Position numbers and translations under genes: made by a program
DNA from: Agarophyton chilense
Lineage: Eukaryota > Rhodophyta > Florideophyceae > Gracilariales > Gracilariaceae
NCBI GenBank assembly: GCA_030374765.1
Contig: JARGXX010000006.1
Coordinates: 868,001 to 932,000, forward strand
DNA length: 64,000 nt
Direction of reading: 5' to 3'
Notes under the pieces: generated by a model
The model's input: only the letters and a program-made list of their open reading frames with translations
Told to the model about the DNA's origin: nothing
Database searches by the model: none
In this document: in pieces, positions 1 to 10,000 of the stretch
Position numbering within the stretch: the stretch's first letter is position 1
Layout: each line of letters opens with the position of its first letter

Positions 1-548
1 AATGTCTCATCAGAAACTGGGAACGGCAATGTTGTGGCTTGAGGGTGATGCAATTTTCTTTCCAGAATTTGACCACCCTTGCGGAACACATGTGCGTTTA
101 TGGTGTACTTACGGTCGTAACTGCACTTTCCACTCACCTCGAACACATCGATTTCGTTCCACGTCTGAGGGTCGTTGCGGGCGAACCAGAAAGAACTTGC
201 AACACAGGAGTCTGCCGGCTCCACTTTTGCTTCGAAATATCCATATCTCACCTTTGTCGTGCTTCAAACAAACGCGTTTGTGAATATGTGGTAGTCCGGG
301 GGATAACCAGCCAGAGGCGCTTGTAGACGCGAGTGAAGCTGCAGACAATCGTCTCCAACCGTCACATTCTCCCTGTTAATCCATCCAGGAGGTCGGCTCT
401 TCCAATTTCTGTTGAATGGCTCCCGCTTGTCGGGGTTCAGGGCATTGCCTTCGAAGTCGTCACTTACGCTCTCTATCAAAGTCCAGTCTCCTTCCTTTCC
501 AGAGGGCCGCGAAGGAACTCGATCCAATAATCGATCCAGTAAGCCCAT
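1..548 (-). pseudogene. GH16 family endo-galactanase-like gene (agarase/carrageenase type), partial, with in-frame TGA
   Basis: The reading frame runs from an ATG at 546-548 (open to 641) leftwards off the window edge. Residues about 23-70 resemble the start of the GH16 jelly roll of agarases and carrageenases: DDFEGNALNPDK, then NWKSRPPGW and NVTV. The catalytic motif EIDVFE is complete, with E132 (nucleophile, 153-155), D134 and E137 (acid/base, 138-140). A single TGA at 264-266 (codon 95) interrupts an otherwise collinear frame that resumes with STTKVRYGYFEAK. The usual Trp in DKW is Arg here. No signal peptide is visible, and the C-terminal half lies outside the window. GH16 enzymes of this type cleave beta-1,4 bonds in sulfated galactans, which in a red alga would mean wall remodelling. 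The TGA suggests a decayed copy or a CGA-to-TGA change. Family assignment is fairly firm; the exact substrate cannot be told. Confidence 0.7.
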
Positions 549-958
549 TGTCTCGTGCTTGACGTTGTGCCACTTTTCTTGACGCGATTGGTTTTCAACG
601 CCCCCGAGCCTTTCAACAGTTTTTTCATATCTGAGTTTCACAAAAATCCGCTTTCCGGCCGGTGTCAGTACCTAGCTAGCAACTGGCCAGCGCAAACCGC
701 GTCACCATTGAAGACTTAGCACACACCATGACCGGCTGCTGAATTGCACCGTGAACGAGAATATGAGCGGTCTCGGCCAACTTTGGAGTCGAACATTTTC
801 ACACAACGCTTACATGCGCCCTTGTGCATGGCTCACGCTGTTTGGATATCGGAGGCGCGATGGGGACTTTTCACGTAGTTTGTTGGTCAGTCTCTCAGTT
901 GCCCCTCTCGCGTCTGTTTTCGTCTTCACTGCTTTGGAGCACCCGTCTTTGAAGCAAT
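549..958. other. Intergenic region between divergent GH16 and DDB1 genes
   Basis: The two flanking genes diverge from this segment, so it should hold both promoters. I see no clear TATA box or other recognisable motif in it. Short open frames here have no recognisable similarity. Confidence 0.4.
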
Positions 959-2335
959 ATGTACAACTACGTCGTCACCACGCACAAGGCGTCGTGCGTC
1001 TGATACACAGCCGTGGGAAGCTTCTTGGATCCGGATCAGCGTAACCTGCTCGTTGCTAAGGTCAGCTACATTCAAGTGTATACCGTAACCAAGGAAGGGC
1101 TGGCATGTGTCATTGAACTTCCAATTCATGGAACTATTTCCGGTATGCACCTCATGCGAGTCCCGGGTGAGACACAGGACCAACTTATCGTCATCACGGA
1201 AAAGTACAAGTTATGTATATTGCGCTGGAACTCCGTCGAGTCTCGATGTCATGTTGTGTCGTTCGGCGATATACAAGACCATTTTGGTTCTAGTGTAGTT
1301 GCCGAGCGTATGAGCATTGTCGACCCCAAGGCCAAATGTATGGCGCTTCATCAGTACAAGCGTCTGCTAGAAGTAGTTCCCACCGAACGTGATGCTGACA
1401 AAACCGCCTTTAACGCCAGGCTCCTTGAGGACACCATCTTCGACATGGTGTTCCTCCACGGCTTTCAGTATCCCACTGTAGGCGTCTTGTGTGCTCATGG
1501 AAAAACAAGCCGCGAGTTGCGAACGTACGAAATCCGTATGAACGACCAAGACGTTGCGGAGGGTTCGTGGAAGAGCGCAACGCTGGACATTACCGCCTCC
1601 AAACTCATTGCTGTCCCAGATCCCATAGGCGGCGTTCTCATATTTGGAAAAGACTTTGTGACATACCTTACGGCTCATGGTGGGCAAATATCGCAACCAT
1701 TCGAGGCCGCAATCATAACTGCCGTGGGCAAATTGGGTGAGCAAGGCACAAGGTACCTCATCTGTGATCAGAAGGGCTGTCTTAGCATTCCTTTGCTTAT
1801 CACAGACCAAAAGAATACCATTACCAGTATCAAACTAGAAGCAGTTGGCGAGAAAAGTACTGCCTGTTGCATCTCTTGTTTGGACAGTGCGTTCGCGTTC
1901 ATCGGATTTAATACCGGCGATTCACAGCTTCTTCGTCTAGGACGTGAGAGAAACGAAGAAACTGAAAATTTTGTGGAAATTGTACAAACTTACCCTCACT
2001 TGGGACCTATAATTGAATTTTGTATTGTGAAGGGTATGGGATACTTACGACACGACCAGGTTCAGGTGGTCACATGCTCTAGTCAAGGAAAGGATGGATC
2101 ATTGAAGATAATCCGCAATAGAATCGGTATTTCTGAACATGCCTCTGAGGAGTTGCCGGGGATGAAGGACATGTTTTCTTTGAGGCGACATATAGATGAC
2201 AGATATGATTCGTACCTTCTTCAGACTTTTACTCGGCTACAAGGATGCTTGAACTAATCAGCGCTGAAGAAATGGAACCAGCTAGAGTCTACCATTGTTT
2301 GACGAGGAGACTCCGACCCTCTAAACTAGCTGCCA
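959..2335 (+). pseudogene. DDB1: DDB1-like (UV-damaged DNA-binding protein 1) truncated pseudogene
   Basis: The frame starts MYNYVVTTHK at 959, matching the DDB1 N-terminus, and continues through PDQRNLLVAK, IIDPxx-like IVDPKAKCM, IAVPDPIGG, GDSQLLRL, NLGPI-like HLGPIIEFC and the IRNRIGISEHAS segment typical of the first beta-propeller. DDB1 is the CUL4 E3-ligase adaptor, normally about 1100 residues. Lesions seen: codon 15 is TGA (1001-1003); a shift near 2240 moves the homology (LELISAEEMEPARV) to another frame; and similarity stops near 2335, about one third into the protein. No introns are needed to align it. The remaining two propellers are absent, and Harbinger sequence follows on the other strand. 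This is a broken duplicate, so a functional DDB1 gene should exist elsewhere in the genome. Confidence 0.85.
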
Positions 2336-2413
2336 ATACTAGCTTTCCGAGAACACAGACGAAGATAACCTTCTTCTCTCTTCCATAGCTTGTATTAAAT
2401 CTCTTCGTAGACC

Positions 2414-3717
2414 TTAAAATCCAACCGCAGACGTCATATAGCATTCTCGAAAACGAATCAGATCGATATCTATCTCTCCGTTTTCATTCACCTTTAGCTC
2501 TGTAGCTCGCCTCTGTTCATCCCTTTCACTGCAACGTTGTTCTTCTCTCGCACATTCCAAGTCATAAAATTCTGTAAAAAGATTCAAGGAAGGTCCATCT
2601 TCACTGGCATCCTCTTCAAAAGATCCTTCCTGGTTAATTCTAACCACCATATTGTGAAGTATCACGCAAGTCTCGCTTACAGCAAGAACCTCCCTTTTTG
2701 CCAGAGGTAGAATTCTTTCCTCAGTACGTAGAAACGAGCCTGTATTACACCAAACGCTCGTTCTATGTCATTTATCAGCCGCTCTTGAGTCTTTGAATAG
2801 TAACTTTCTCTATCATTGGCCAGCTCATGAATAGGTCTGGCGAATATTGTCCATCGCGGGTAGATACCATCCACTAAAAAGTATGGAATACCTCTCTTAT
2901 GCCCTTGACGATGAATTTTATAGTTCGTAAAAAGATTAATATCATATATACCAGTGAGAATGGAAACAAACAAAGGCGAATATTCCAGAAGTGTTTTGTC
3001 GTTGTTTGTTCCACATCTTCCAACAAACCAGTGCGACACAAACAAATCGTAATCGCACCATGCCTCCACAGCTATCGTTGCGAGCTTCCCGTCCTTTGTA
3101 TTGTGATACTGCCCTTTAAGAGCACTCGGGCAGTTCTTCCATTGGATTTTGCTTCCGTCCACACAACCAATGCAGCCCTTGAATCCATAATCTCCGTACC
3201 TTTCCGCAATCTGAAATAGTTCTTCCTTGCTTGGAAGACGATTAAAGAAGCTCTCTTCGTATAACGAAATAATCGCCTGGCAAAAGTGACGAAAGTAGTA
3301 TCGCAGTGAGTCTTTCGACATTCGCGATCCATCATCAACATCGTCGAAAGATCTCGCGGTTCCTTAAAGTCTTAAGCACGCCAAAACCTTTACTTCAGAT
3401 GGAATTCCATTCCTTAAGGCTGCGCCACAACGTTGGCTCCAGATTGAAGGAAATGTTGTTGTGAGATCAGAGTGAAGTTTGTAAAACATAACTCTAGGTA
3501 CTCGAAAACGGTGACGAAACATTCGAAGAGGATAAATTGGAATACTGCCAAGATAGTCCTTAATCCAGGTGCTTGTGCCTCTAGAAATGTTTTTCGTTCC
3601 CACTTCTAGTCCGACATGTTTTCTTCTTCTTGTTTTCTTAGTATTTGTCCCAACGAAGATAGCTGCAGCCGCAGCTGCTGCGCGGTTTTGTCGGAAAATA
3701 AAGCCTGGGATGGTCAT
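2414..3717 (-). pseudogene. PIF/Harbinger transposase (HARBI1-like DDE), left copy, broken
   Basis: Begins at ATG 3715-3717 with an Ala run and a basic region, followed by the Harbinger-type N-terminal segment (RVPRVMFYKLHSDL). The DDE_Tnp_4 core follows, with first Asp in GCVDGSKIQWKNCP, second Asp in FLVDGIYPRW and the Glu region INDIERAFGVIQARF, then the C-terminal CVILHNMVV motif. Two lesions are visible. A TAA at 3364-3366 interrupts LACLRL/GTARSFDDVDDGSRMS, which is otherwise in the same frame. A one-base shift in the A/G run near 2690-2700 puts the last 85 codons in another frame. The TAA is shared with the right copy at 30.5 kb, so this transposon was dead before the region was duplicated. 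I could not define its terminal inverted repeats. Confidence 0.8.
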
Positions 3718-3978
3718 GATTTGAGCAAGATGTTCTTATGATTAGGAACCTCTGGAATGATTGAACAAGAACGAGTACGCCTGTTTAACTCGTACTTGGA
3801 GCTGTACGTTTTAGCACTTCACCAGTAGAGATGCTCCAAAATGAGGGTGCTATACGGAGGGGTTTTCTGTTCTTTTCAGCTCTATTTTTTAGCGCACCGC
3901 TAGTCTTGCTCTTAGTGACGATATGTATCTCACCGGCCACCCGACTTACGGTGGCGCTTCTCGCCACGTGGCCACGGG
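3718..3978. other. Harbinger 5' flank interrupted by gypsy element L; 5-bp target duplication at the end
   Basis: Non-coding sequence upstream of the Harbinger transposase, repeated in inverted form at 29904-30164. Its last five bases, ACGGG (3974-3978), recur at 15511-15515 on the far side of gypsy element L. They are the target-site duplication of that insertion. Confidence 0.7.
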
Positions 3979-4707
3979 TGTAGAGCAACGCCCAGTTAGG
4001 GGATACTTGAAGATGCAACTCATAGAATGAGGATTGAACCCTCCGAGGGTTATGATTATGATCCCCTCTAAGGTGTGCTGAGGTGGCACTGTTTTCTGGT
4101 CAGAGTTCGCCTATGAAGTGAGAATTCGGATGGCCCATGGTTGGATTGGCCCCATGATACACGTGGCTTAATTTTGGCACCGAATTTCGAATATTTGTAG
4201 AACGTTGGACTTTTGGGCCCTGACAGTTGGACCTCCACGTGTATGGCCCTGAGCAGGTGTGCACTACTGTAGAGTTTAGTTAGTGGGCCCTACTTAGGGA
4301 GATGAGATCTGACAGTCCGAAGCTCAAAGTAAATGGTAACCAAGGTTGGTCTTCGATACCTTTAGAGGTTCTTCGTCGCCATCGTTTCGGCCTTACAACC
4401 CGGAACGGGCTCTGGTTGGCAACGGCTGCGTAGGGACACGACTCCACTTGGAGAGTGCCCCCGTTTGGGTTCCGTGCAACCACCCCCTTGGGACCGCTCA
4501 GACGACCTGCGTGCACGATACCCCGTGGGGGTTCTGCTTACTTGTTGCGTGCTTTTTGTGTTTCCTTTCGAGGACAGGTTTTCGCCACTGTATTGGGTTT
4601 CTTTTGTTGTTTCGCCCCTTTTCTGGTTCTCGGGTCCGGTGCCTGTTAGTGCCCGACCCTCGCCCCGTTTTTCCTCTTCGCCGGATTTCCCCCCATTCTT
4701 TGGGACA
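3979..4707 (+). repeat. 5' LTR of gypsy L (186 bp shorter than the full LTR)
   Basis: Starts TGTAGAGCAACGCCCAG and ends at CA just before the primer site. Relative to the 915-bp LTRs it lacks the stretch between TTTGGGA and the final CA. It carries the base C in GTGGCACTG, a variant shared with the 5' LTR of copy R but not with either 3' LTR. A perfect palindrome AACCCTCCGAGGGTT lies at 4037-4051, as in the other LTRs. No convincing TATA box was recognised. Confidence 0.85.
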
Positions 4708-4709
4708 AG

Positions 4710-4728
4710 CGGTCTCCCGACTTAGAAT
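4710..4728 (+). promoter_or_regulatory. Primer binding site of gypsy L, mutated at its first base
   Basis: Two bases after the LTR comes CGGTCTCCCGACTTAG. In copy R the same site reads TGGTCTCCCGACTTAG, with the canonical TGG pairing to the tRNA CCA end. The T-to-C change in L should weaken primer annealing. The tRNA species cannot be named from this sequence alone. Confidence 0.6.
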
Positions 4729-4933
4729 TCGTTCTTGGACTTTTAGGTTGGTCATCCACGTGTTGGAATATCTCTTGGAAGAGGAAGCACCGTCGTGAAG
4801 ATTTGTTGTAGTGGTCCCCTTTGGAAAGGGTGGAATTGGTTTTTATTTTTTTTTGTGTTACGTCATCCGTTCTCCGGGAATCTCGTGATCGAATTTCATC
4901 GTTACCCCGAATCGTCGGTGTCGTGTCTGCAGC

Positions 4934-6964
4934 ATGTCGCCGCCTACCCGTGGTTCCAGGACTGGATCGAACCGTCAAGCGGATTCAGTGCCCACGGCCG
5001 CGCCTAGGTCGAGGAGCTCAATTCCCGAAGGTCGAAACGATTCCGGTATCGATCCGGACACTCGCAGAGCACCCTCAGTGGTTTCAGGTCCTCGAGAGGT
5101 CGTGGCTGTGGGCCCAGCTCCAGTGGTGGAGACCCCCTCAGCAGCACCCCAAAGTCGGGCCGACCCTGAATTAAAGCGCCTGGAGACTCGAATCGATATC
5201 GCCAACGCGGCTCACGTCGAGCTCCTTCAGGAGGTTACTACCCTCCGCCACAAGGTGGAGGACGCCCCGGTGCGGGGAGTCGCCGATGACCTTCGTACCC
5301 TGAGGAGGGATGCGAACTCCCTTTTGGAAAGCTTTGGTACCCCTGGGGTCTTTATCCAGGAGTACCGGAGCCTCGTGGAGGAACACCGCGTGCAAGCGGA
5401 ACGCTTCCGAGCTCGGCTAGACACCCTCGAGGCCACTATCCGTATGGACGGAGACGCAGAAGCCTCGAAGGATAAACCCGACGTTTCGGAAGACGAAGAA
5501 CACCGCTCCGCTAAACGGGACCGCCGCAAGTCCAAGAAGAGGGTTCACCTCCAAGAGGATTTATCGGATTCCGATCCCAATCGCTCGCCATCGAGTTCGT
5601 CCTCCGAATCTTCGGATAGTGAAGATGAACGCCGGTCATCCCGGGCAACTCGGTCGAAGGCTACTTACACCTCTCAAGGGGCAATCCGTACCCGGAAGAA
5701 GGGTAGGAAATACCTTGGATTAAGGGAGCTGAAGCCGACGAATCCTCTCTATCGGAAGCTGCTATCGTACCGCTATTACCGGTTGGATAACCCTTCGGGA
5801 GATCGAACATCCCGCAAAACGGGTAAGGTCAAGGACTACATCAAAAGGCTGAGCATCACCCTACAGAAGAGGGAGTTCACAGGAAAAGACCCAATTCTGG
5901 TGCTCGATTTCCTTGCGAGGTTCGTCCAGGAGGCTGACATCCTCGGTATGAGTGAAGCGCAAGCGTATCTGGCATTGCCCTATTTCTTAAAGGGGATGGC
6001 TGAAAACCAGTTCAACTCCGTCCGTGGATCATCCCGAGCCTCGGAAGGGGGAGTCACGTGCTGGCCCGAAGCGGTGCAGTATCTTTTGAGGTCATACGCT
6101 ACTAAAAATGCGATTCAGGAAGCAATCCTTGCATTAAGGGATACGCGGCAGAAGCCGATGGAAACCAAAACGGTGTATTCAACTCCTTTGAATAAAGCGT
6201 TTCACCGATGCGGGAATGTATTCCCCGCCTACGAGTGATGCTCCATGTTTGTGGATGGTTTAGACCCCTCGATAAGGGCATTGGTTGCCCAACATCGGGA
6301 AGAGAAGCGCAAGCTGACCTACTTGGAACTGGTTCAGTACGCCCAGGCTGAGGGGGATACTCTCCGTGCCCGGCAGAACCGAAAGAGTCGGCCGACACGT
6401 TCACTCCTCGCCGATGGAGGTAACTCGTCTTTGTCACTCGCAGGAGGCCCTGCCCCTGTGGGGGTCAATGATAACATTCACTTCATGGGAAGTAACCCCG
6501 AATCTATGGGTACGTCTGAGTTGCCGTCGACATCCGCTCCGACTACGGATGAAGACCCTGCGCTCTATACCAACGGACGGAGGGTGCAAGCCGCATAGCT
6601 ACCTTTTGCGAATACCGCTGTTCGGTTCTCTCGCACCGGATGGAGGGATACAGCACCACGTCGCGTGGATTCACGTCCACAACCGAACCCGGCAGAGCTG
6701 ATTTGCTATTTGTGTTACCTCCGTGGTCACAAAGCACCAGACTGCACATTTCCCCTGCGGGAGGGTTCACGAATTATCGCTCAACACGAGGCTCTGACCC
6801 CTGAGGAGAAAGCTCGAGTCCCGAGTAGGTCCTATGAGGAACAAATGATACTCCGAGCTCACCTTGCTGACAGGGATACAGAACTTGTACCCGCGAACGG
6901 GGAACAAGCGGTCCCCTTCGAGGCAGCTGCACCGAATTCGGTGGGGTCCGCTTCGAAAAACTAA
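4934..6964 (+). pseudogene. gag: gag of gypsy L, interrupted by two stops
   Basis: Opens at ATG 4934 and is collinear with the intact 676-aa gag of copy R. The N-terminal third is Pro/Arg/Ser rich, with a coiled-coil-like stretch around residues 75-180 and an acidic/serine block (SSSSSESSDSEDE) near 215. A retrotransposon capsid-like helical region spans roughly 260-470. A zinc knuckle CX2CX4HX4C (CYLCYLRGHKAPDC) lies at about 6700-6745. TGA at 6236-6238 replaces the AGA (Arg) of copy R, and TAG at 6596-6598 replaces a serine codon, so no full Gag can be made from this copy. Gag forms the nucleocapsid particle that packages the element RNA. It ends at TAA 6962-6964, directly after the slippery sequence used to reach pol. 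Confidence 0.85.
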
Positions 6965-7020
6965 ACTTGGGAGTCTCCCCTGCGGGAGGGGCGTCTTCTA
7001 AGCCGGAGTTGAAGACGCCC
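6955..7020 (+). promoter_or_regulatory. Candidate -1 ribosomal frameshift signal between gag and pol
   Basis: The heptamer G AAA AAC (6955-6961) is in the gag frame and is followed immediately by the gag stop TAA. A -1 slip gives GAA AAA CTA AAC and enters the open pol frame. Downstream lie two hairpins: CTCCC/GGGAG (6975-6979 with 6984-6988, loop of 4), then a perfect 10-bp stem GGGCGTCTTC/GAAGACGCCC (6989-6998 with 7011-7020, loop of 12). The same arrangement is kept in copy R. Slippery sequence plus downstream structure is the standard layout of -1 frameshifting, but the heptamer is not the strongest known type. Confidence 0.6.
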
Positions 7021-10000
7021 GAGGCGCTCCAGCTTCGCTCCCCAGCTGTGACTATCCTTTCAAGGAGAACGGATGACACCGACGTTAACTCGGGATACTT
7101 TAGTGTCCTCTGTTGCCCGTGGATACGGTCCCGTAGTCTCCGTATTCCGGATCGAGTTATGGTAATGGCCAAGCGGAATTATAAAGTATTCGCCGACTTC
7201 GGCCTGTCCAACCAGTTTATGGTTCGTCAAATATCTGTCCTGGATACAGGAGCCGCTCCTAACTTAATTCATGTTGAATTGTTACCTCCGCTGCTCCGGG
7301 TTCAAGTTCGTACCGGTCCACGTTTGGATATTGCCGATGCGAACAACAACCCGCTACGGACACTGGGTACAATTTCCCTCATGGTGAGGTTAGGCTCCTA
7401 TCTCGTTCAACTAGAGTTTATTGTATGCAAGTCACTTGCAGCACCAGTCATACTGGATTGTGACTTTTGCGACCGCTTCGTGGAAGCCATCCGTCCTCGT
7501 AATAGAACTGTGGAACTCGAAGACGGGTCTACGATCCCAATCGTTCGTAAACCCTTGCAGGGAGTAGCGCGAACACGCGTTCCTCTCCCTGTCGCGCAGG
7601 AATCTGTGAAGAAGGACCAGGTGTCTACACGGGTAAAGGTTGCAAAGTCAGTGGCTATCCCGCCAGAAACCCAGGTTTGGGTCACAGTTGTTACCAAGCA
7701 AATTGGTGTGCATGTGGTACAACCGAACCCGTCTCTGTATACGCGGCGTCAACTCGCCCTTGCGAATGGGGTTGTCTCCGTGGAACCGGATAAACCTTTC
7801 AAGGTTTTGGTAGCCAACTTTGGAAAGACAACGCAGCATTTGGTCAAACACCAGATCCTGGGTTCTGTTCTTCCACACCCGCATGCGGTCGTACCTACAA
7901 AGATCTCTATCGCAGAGGTCCTTGGTGTGGCGGACCCTAAGGAGGGGGAGGACACTGCCGAAATCGCGGAAGACGGTGAGCATAAGACTGCAGCTCCACA
8001 CGCTGAACACTTTAAACCTCAGAAGGTTACGGCTTCTATCACTGGAGCAGACCAGACGGATCCTGTTCAGGAATTGGAGAAATGGGATCTCAACCATGTA
8101 CCCGCATCTCATCGGGAGAAGCTGAGGCACATGCTTTGTGAATTTACCCCCATGTGGGATGGTTCCCTTGGAACTATTGGGATTACAGAACACCGCATCG
8201 ACTTGTTACAGAACACTCGGCCTATTGCCCAACACCCTTACAGGGCTGGACCGAAAGCTCGGGAAGAGGAGAAATCTCAGGTGGAGAAGATGCTTAAAGC
8301 GGGCGTAATTGAACCTGCCCAGTCCGCTTGGGCCTCACCAGTGGTGTTAGTTCCGAAACCGGATGGATCGTGGCGTTTCTGCATCGATTACAGACGCCTG
8401 AACGAGGTAACCATTAAGGATGTGTACCCGATCCCTCGGATGGACGAATACATCGACTCCCTTGGGAGCGCTACTGTTTTCTCTACCCTCGACGCCAATT
8501 CGGGCTACTGGCAAGTCCCTATTAGGGAAGAAGATCGAGACAAAACGGCTTTCGTGTGTCATCAAAGACTTTTCCGATTCCGGGGGATGCCTTTTGGGTT
8601 GACAAATGCCCCCGCAACGTTTCAACGGGCGATAGACATTCTGTTGGCTCCCTTCAAGTGGAGGACGTGTCTAGTGTATTTAGACGACATTATTGTCTTC
8701 TCCAACAACCTGGATGACCACTTCGAACACGTCAGGGATGTAATGAAGATACTCCGCAACGCGGGAATCACCTTGAAACTCAAGAAGTGCGAGTTTTTCA
8801 CCGATTCGGTTAAGTATCTGGGTCATATCATCCGTCCCGGACAGCTTTCAATCGATGAAGTACGAGTGAAATCCTTGAAGGAAGCAAAACACCCGAAAAC
8901 TCAAACGGAGTTGCGATCCTTATTAGGTCTGTGTAACGTGTATCGCCGATTCGTCCCAAACTTTGCGGATATTGCCACCCCCCTCAACAGGCTCCTGACG
9001 AAGGGACAACCAGTTGAACTGGAACCTTTTGGCGACGCGGAAGCGTCTGCCTTCACGGCACTGGTGAATGCCGTAACACCACCGCCAATCTTGGCTCTAC
9101 CCAATCCTGGGCTCCCTTACGAATTGGACACCGATGCTAGTGCAAACCAAGTAGGGTGTGCACTGTTCCAATCCTCTGAGGATGGTGAACGTCACCCTAT
9201 TGGGTACTGGTCACGTTCCCTGAATGTCCATGAAAGGAACTACTCGGTCTCCGAGAAAGAATGCTTAGCCGTTGTGTGGGCCTTGGCTACACTTCGCCCC
9301 TATCTGATGGGTACTCGTTTCAAAGTCCATACGGACCACGCATGCTTGCGTTGGCTCCTGGAGATCTCCGAACCCTCGGGCCGCCTTATGCACTGGCGTC
9401 TCCGACTGTCGGAATTCGACTTTGAGATCCTGTACAAGAAAGGGAAGCTGAACACTCAGGCTGATGCACTATCCCGCTTGGGAACCACAGCAGAAACGGA
9501 ACCCTACGAGGACGATGACATCCCATGTTTTATGGTATCGGACCTCGAGGGAGGAGCTCAACCGCTGACGGATGATGTTTGTGACGATGTACTCGTCAAC
9601 GAGAGTCTGGATTCGCCGACCGGCTCTTTTATACCTATCCCTCCAGAGGAGATGATACGCGAGCAACAGCTCGACCCATTCTGTACACGGACTCGGGCTC
9701 GCCTCAACGGAGGATTTCAGTTACCTTTCGAGGACGACGATCAGGGTTACCTAATCAGGATCGTTGGACCTCGCCCGAGGATAGTAATGCCGCACACCCT
9801 ACAACAGAGGGTATTACACCTCACTCACTATGTGAAGGTTGGCGCCCACCCCGGGGGAAGAAAACTGTACCTCACGTTGAGAAGGGACTTTTACTGGCCG
9901 GCAATGGCATTCGATTGTTACGCCGTCAGACGGGCCTGCGCCAATTGCGCCAAGAATGACGTCAAACTTCGGAAGCACTCTAAGAAGTTGACGCTGTTCC

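Noticed and set aside
264..1003. In-frame TGA codons as selenocysteine
   Set aside because: The aligned positions in DDB1 and GH16 families are not Cys or redox residues, and no SECIS-like structure was evident.
4346..4798. Open frames of 150-170 codons inside the gypsy LTRs (also at 14963, 18738, 28971)
   Set aside because: Several overlapping frames on both strands are open at once because of GC-rich composition; they cross the LTR boundary differently in each copy.
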